Below are positions 61,700 through 64,000 of a DNA stretch of 64,000 nt, in pieces. The stretch covers positions 1,798,001 to 1,862,000 of the forward strand of contig NZ_CP108454.1 of assembly GCF_036240795.1 (NCBI RefSeq), in the 5' to 3' direction. Both the position numbers and the translations under genes were made by a program. The number at the start of each line of letters is the position of its first letter. The first letter of the stretch is position 1. The DNA comes from Streptomyces sp. NBC_01268. GTDB taxonomy: Bacteria; Actinomycetota; Actinomycetes; Streptomycetales; Streptomycetaceae. The notes under the pieces are model-generated. The model did not search any database, had not been told where the DNA came from, and saw only the letters and a list, made by a program, of their open reading frames with translations.

Positions 61700-62505
61700 C
61701 GGACGACGAGTTGGGTCAGCACGAGTCCGGACTCGTGGGTCTCCACCTCGAAGAGACCGGTGCGGTCCACGGTGAAGGTGAGGGTGGCCGGTGTTCCGGC
61801 GGGAAGGGGGAGTTCGCGGTCGTAGCCGTGCACGTGGAGCGTGTCGGCGCGGTCGCTGGTGACGCGGAGGGTGAGGAGTTCGCCCTTCTTCAGTTCGACC
61901 CGGGACGGGGGTGGTTGTACGGAGTCGCCGGTGACGGTGACGGTGACGGTGAGGGTGCGGCCGGCCGGGGTGGCGGTCGGCGCGGGCGGGGTCGCGGCGG
62001 ACGCGGTGCCGTCGGTGCCGGCGAGGCGGACGGTGGCCTCGACGGGGCGGCCGGCGACGGCCCAGGCGGTGTGGTCGTCGGCGTACAGCCGGACGGTGAG
62101 GGTGCGGGCGCCGGCCGGTACGTGGGCCCAGGGGCCGTAGGCGCGGGCGGTCTCGCGCCCGTCGAGGAGGAGCCGGGCGTGCCCTCGGCCGAGGAGGGCG
62201 GCGCCGCCGGTGCTCTCGGGGGTGAAGCGGAACCTCTCCACCAGCAGGTGGACGTTCCAGCCGCCCTCGCTGTCGGGCCGGAGCTCCGCGCGTACGCCGG
62301 GCGCCCCGGCTGCGGGCACCTCGCGCAGGCGGTGTCCGGTGGTGTCCTTGGCGGCGAGGAGGGTGCCGTTGCCGCCGGTGGCCTCCTGGTGGGTGGTGCC
62401 GGGCTTGTGGTGGGTGGTGGGACGGCCGCCGCATCCGGAGAGCAGCGCGACGCCGACGGCGAGGGCGAGCAGGGCGCGGGCGGCCCGGGCCGTGGGGGCG
62501 TTCAC
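61696..62505 (-). CDS. Lipoprotein with C-terminal cupredoxin-like domain
   Basis: A 269-residue exported lipoprotein. The lipobox LLSGC (in ALLALAVGVALLSGCGG) fixes the signal peptide. The middle domain (about 60-160) is beta-rich (RFRFTPESTGG, ARTLTVRLYADDHTAWAVAG). The C-terminal ~85 residues look like a cupredoxin (ELKKGELLTLRVTSDRADTLHVHGYDRELPL, then GLFEVETHESGLVLTQLVVR), with His in HVHGYD, EVETHE; the usual Cys ligand is absent. GTG at 62505 overlaps the beta-helix gene stop (GTGA). Confidence 0.85.
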   Translation of the reverse strand: MNAPTARAARALLALAVGVALLSGCGGRPTTHHKPGTTHQEATGGNGTLLAAKDTTGHRLREVPAAGAPGVRAELRPDSEGGWNVHLLVERFRFTPESTGGAALLGRGHARLLLDGRETARAYGPWAHVPAGARTLTVRLYADDHTAWAVAGRPVEATVRLAGTDGTASAATPPAPTATPAGRTLTVTVTVTGDSVQPPPSRVELKKGELLTLRVTSDRADTLHVHGYDRELPLPAGTPATLTFTVDRTGLFEVETHESGLVLTQLVVR

Positions 62506-64000
62506 GCGGCGCCGCCCGCGGCCGCCGGGGTGGCGGGCACCGTCGGAGTGGTGGCCGGGGCGGGCCCGCGGGCGCCGGCGACGATCACGGCCCACAGCAC
62601 CCAGACCACGGCGAGCAGTCCGCGCACCCAGGCGGGGCTGACGGGGATCCAGGGGATCATCAGGACCGCCTTGTCGAAGGCGTCGAGGAGGGTGAGGGCG
62701 CCGAGGGCGACGGTGGTCCAGGCGAAGACCGGGCGAGTGCCGCCGGCCCGGAGGGCGAGGCCGATGCCGGTCCACCACAGGCCGGTGAGGAGCAGGGCCA
62801 GGGCGGGGACGGAGGTCGGGGTGAGGGCGAGGGTGGAGCCGGCGACGTCGAGGACGAGGCCGGCCAGGCCCAGGGCGGTCGCGACGGCGGCGAGGCGGCT
62901 GCCGCGCAGACGGCGCCACCAGAGCAGGGTGCCGACCAGGGCGAGGACGGCGGCGACGCCCAGGGTGAGCTGGGTCTCGACGCGCTGGATGCCGCGCGCC
63001 CCGTACCAGTCGCAGCCCGCGGGCAGGCGGCGGGCCTGGACGTTGTAGTCGGCGCAGACGAGGAGTTGGGCAAGTTTGACGGGTTCGCCGGCGAGGCGGC
63101 GGGTGTTTCCGGAGACCTCGCCGCGGGCGGTGCCGCAGGCGGGGAGGGCGGCGGGGGTGCTCGCGGCGGAGTCGGACTGCCAGCAGTTGCCGCCGCCCTG
63201 GCCGTCCCACCAGACGTCGGTGCGGTTGGGGCGGGAGGCGCCGGAGCGGTCGACGCCCAGGTGGTTGCCGGCGTAGCGGTTGTGGTGCGAGGTGTCGGTC
63301 TGCTTGCCCCAGGCGGACTCGCCGCGGATGAAGGCGGGGACGGCGCTGAGGAAGAAGGCGGCGCGCTGGTGTCCGTACACCCAGTTGTCCTCGTAGAGGT
63401 TCCAGTTGCCGCCGGCGGTGATGATGCCGGTGCCGGGCGGCATGGAGATCTGGGGGCAGACGACGCCCTGTTCGTAGCCGCGCTCGACGGGCGGCTTGGC
63501 GCAGGTGCCGTCGGCGACGTGGCGGTAGTAGTTCTGGTTGTTGTCGTGGATCAGGTTCCGCTCGAAGCGGGCGTGGTTCTGCGGGAGTCCGGGGTGGCCG
63601 GGGAAGGCGGAGTCCATGGAGGCGCCGCCCATGTTGTGGTCGAACTCGTTGTCGTGGACGTAGACCGAGTCTCCGGCGGTGCCGCTGTAGCCGACCATGT
63701 TGTCGTGGCTGCGGCAGCCGGTGATCTCGATGGAGTAGCGGGGGACGTCGTAGCCGCGCCCGTCGTTGATGTTCGAGGCCGAGCCGGGGTAGATGCCGGA
63801 GTCGCCGTTGCCGTAGGACTCGCAGTTCTTGTAGAGGCCGTGGTCGGAGGCGAAGGTGAGGAAGCCGTACTCGTCGTTCCAGCGGGTGAGGACGTCGTCG
63901 ATGACGAAGCCGTCTCCCGCGAGGATGTAGAGCGAGTTGAAGGTGGTGCGCTGGGCGGTGAAGTTGCGGAAGTAGATGCCGTCGGAGCCGTCGGCCCGGA
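62502..64000 (-). CDS. Right-handed parallel beta-helix membrane protein (C-terminal part)
   Basis: At least 499 residues, running off the right edge. The visible N-terminal ~310 residues are pectate-lyase-like beta-helix coils (GFLTFASDHGLYKNCESYGNGDSGIYPG, YVHDNEFDHNMGG, NLIHDNNQNYY, NWNLYEDNWVYGHQ), followed by a region with Cys (CADYNVQARRLPAGCDW) and then five helices (TLGVAAVLALVGTLLWW to WVRGLLAVVWVLWAVIVAG). NosD-like proteins share the beta-helix but not this anchor. With the overlapping cupredoxin-like lipoprotein and membrane gene it forms one transcript (GTGA, ATGA overlaps). The function is unknown. Confidence 0.85.
   Translation of the reverse strand, partial: RADGSDGIYFRNFTAQRTTFNSLYILAGDGFVIDDVLTRWNDEYGFLTFASDHGLYKNCESYGNGDSGIYPGSASNINDGRGYDVPRYSIEITGCRSHDNMVGYSGTAGDSVYVHDNEFDHNMGGASMDSAFPGHPGLPQNHARFERNLIHDNNQNYYRHVADGTCAKPPVERGYEQGVVCPQISMPPGTGIITAGGNWNLYEDNWVYGHQRAAFFLSAVPAFIRGESAWGKQTDTSHHNRYAGNHLGVDRSGASRPNRTDVWWDGQGGGNCWQSDSAASTPAALPACGTARGEVSGNTRRLAGEPVKLAQLLVCADYNVQARRLPAGCDWYGARGIQRVETQLTLGVAAVLALVGTLLWWRRLRGSRLAAVATALGLAGLVLDVAGSTLALTPTSVPALALLLTGLWWTGIGLALRAGGTRPVFAWTTVALGALTLLDAFDKAVLMIPWIPVSPAWVRGLLAVVWVLWAVIVAGARGPAPATTPTVPATPAAAGGAA

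Overview
This window looks like a stretch of Streptomyces chromosome. Its G+C content is very high, third codon positions are almost always G or C, and many genes start with GTG and overlap their neighbour by four bases. It carries genes typical of actinobacteria or streptomycetes: mshC for mycothiol, the chaplins chpC and chpH, SoxR, F420-type oxidoreductases and a DUF5703 protein. The gene order also matches what I remember of Streptomyces coelicolor around SCO1663 (mshC), SCO1674/1675 (chpC/chpH), SCO1678-1680 (gluconate operon), SCO1697 (soxR) and SCO1710 (citrate transporter). That match is from memory, not from a search.

Layout. 1-7.9 kb: 5' part of a secreted GH31 glycosidase, then the conserved mshC / PI3K-like / DUF3090 / histidine phosphatase block, CorA, a ferritin-like protein and an LLM oxidoreductase. 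8-12.4 kb: an aldo/keto reductase coupled to a RecD2-like protein whose ATPase motifs have decayed, plus small conserved proteins. 12.4-13.7 kb: a long sortase-anchored chaplin with a collagen-like spacer, and the short chaplin ChpH. 13.8-20.1 kb: M20 peptidase, tRNA-Leu(GAG), pseudouridine synthase, mycothiol-dependent formaldehyde dehydrogenase with a metallo-hydrolase, and a multicopper oxidase carrying a TTA codon. 20.2-24.8 kb: amino acid permease and the gntR-gntK-gntP gluconate locus. 24.8-28.2 kb: a KstD-like flavoprotein divergent from a TetR gene and an SDR. 28.2-32.2 kb: NUDIX, two DUF202 membrane proteins, a histidine-rich metal-binding protein, a metallo-hydrolase and a glucarate dehydratase-type enolase.

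32.3-37.7 kb is an acyl-CoA catabolic island (phosphotransferase, acyl-CoA dehydrogenase, TetR, acyl-CoA ligase, SDR) flanked by related TetR-type palindromes. 37.8-45 kb holds NamZ, a secreted erythromycin-esterase-like protein, a lipase-like protein, a BKACE enzyme, an RNA-repair-type ligase and soxR. 45.3-53.2 kb is a second acyl/aldehyde metabolism region (MaoC, two TetR regulators, acyl-CoA dehydrogenase, ArsR, EamA exporter, alcohol and aldehyde dehydrogenases). 54-64 kb holds a class F sortase with a surface protein, a CitMHS transporter, a molybdopterin oxidoreductase, a TetR regulator, and an overlapping three-gene envelope cluster (beta-helix membrane protein, lipoprotein, polytopic membrane protein) that runs off the right edge.

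I see no CRISPR array, transposase, integrase or phage genes. The most notable points are shared palindromic operators that tie distant genes to nearby TetR regulators, short tandem duplications that copy gene 3' ends outward through the stop codon, a pair of inverted DnaA-box-like sites, the degenerate RecD2-like protein and the single TTA codon.
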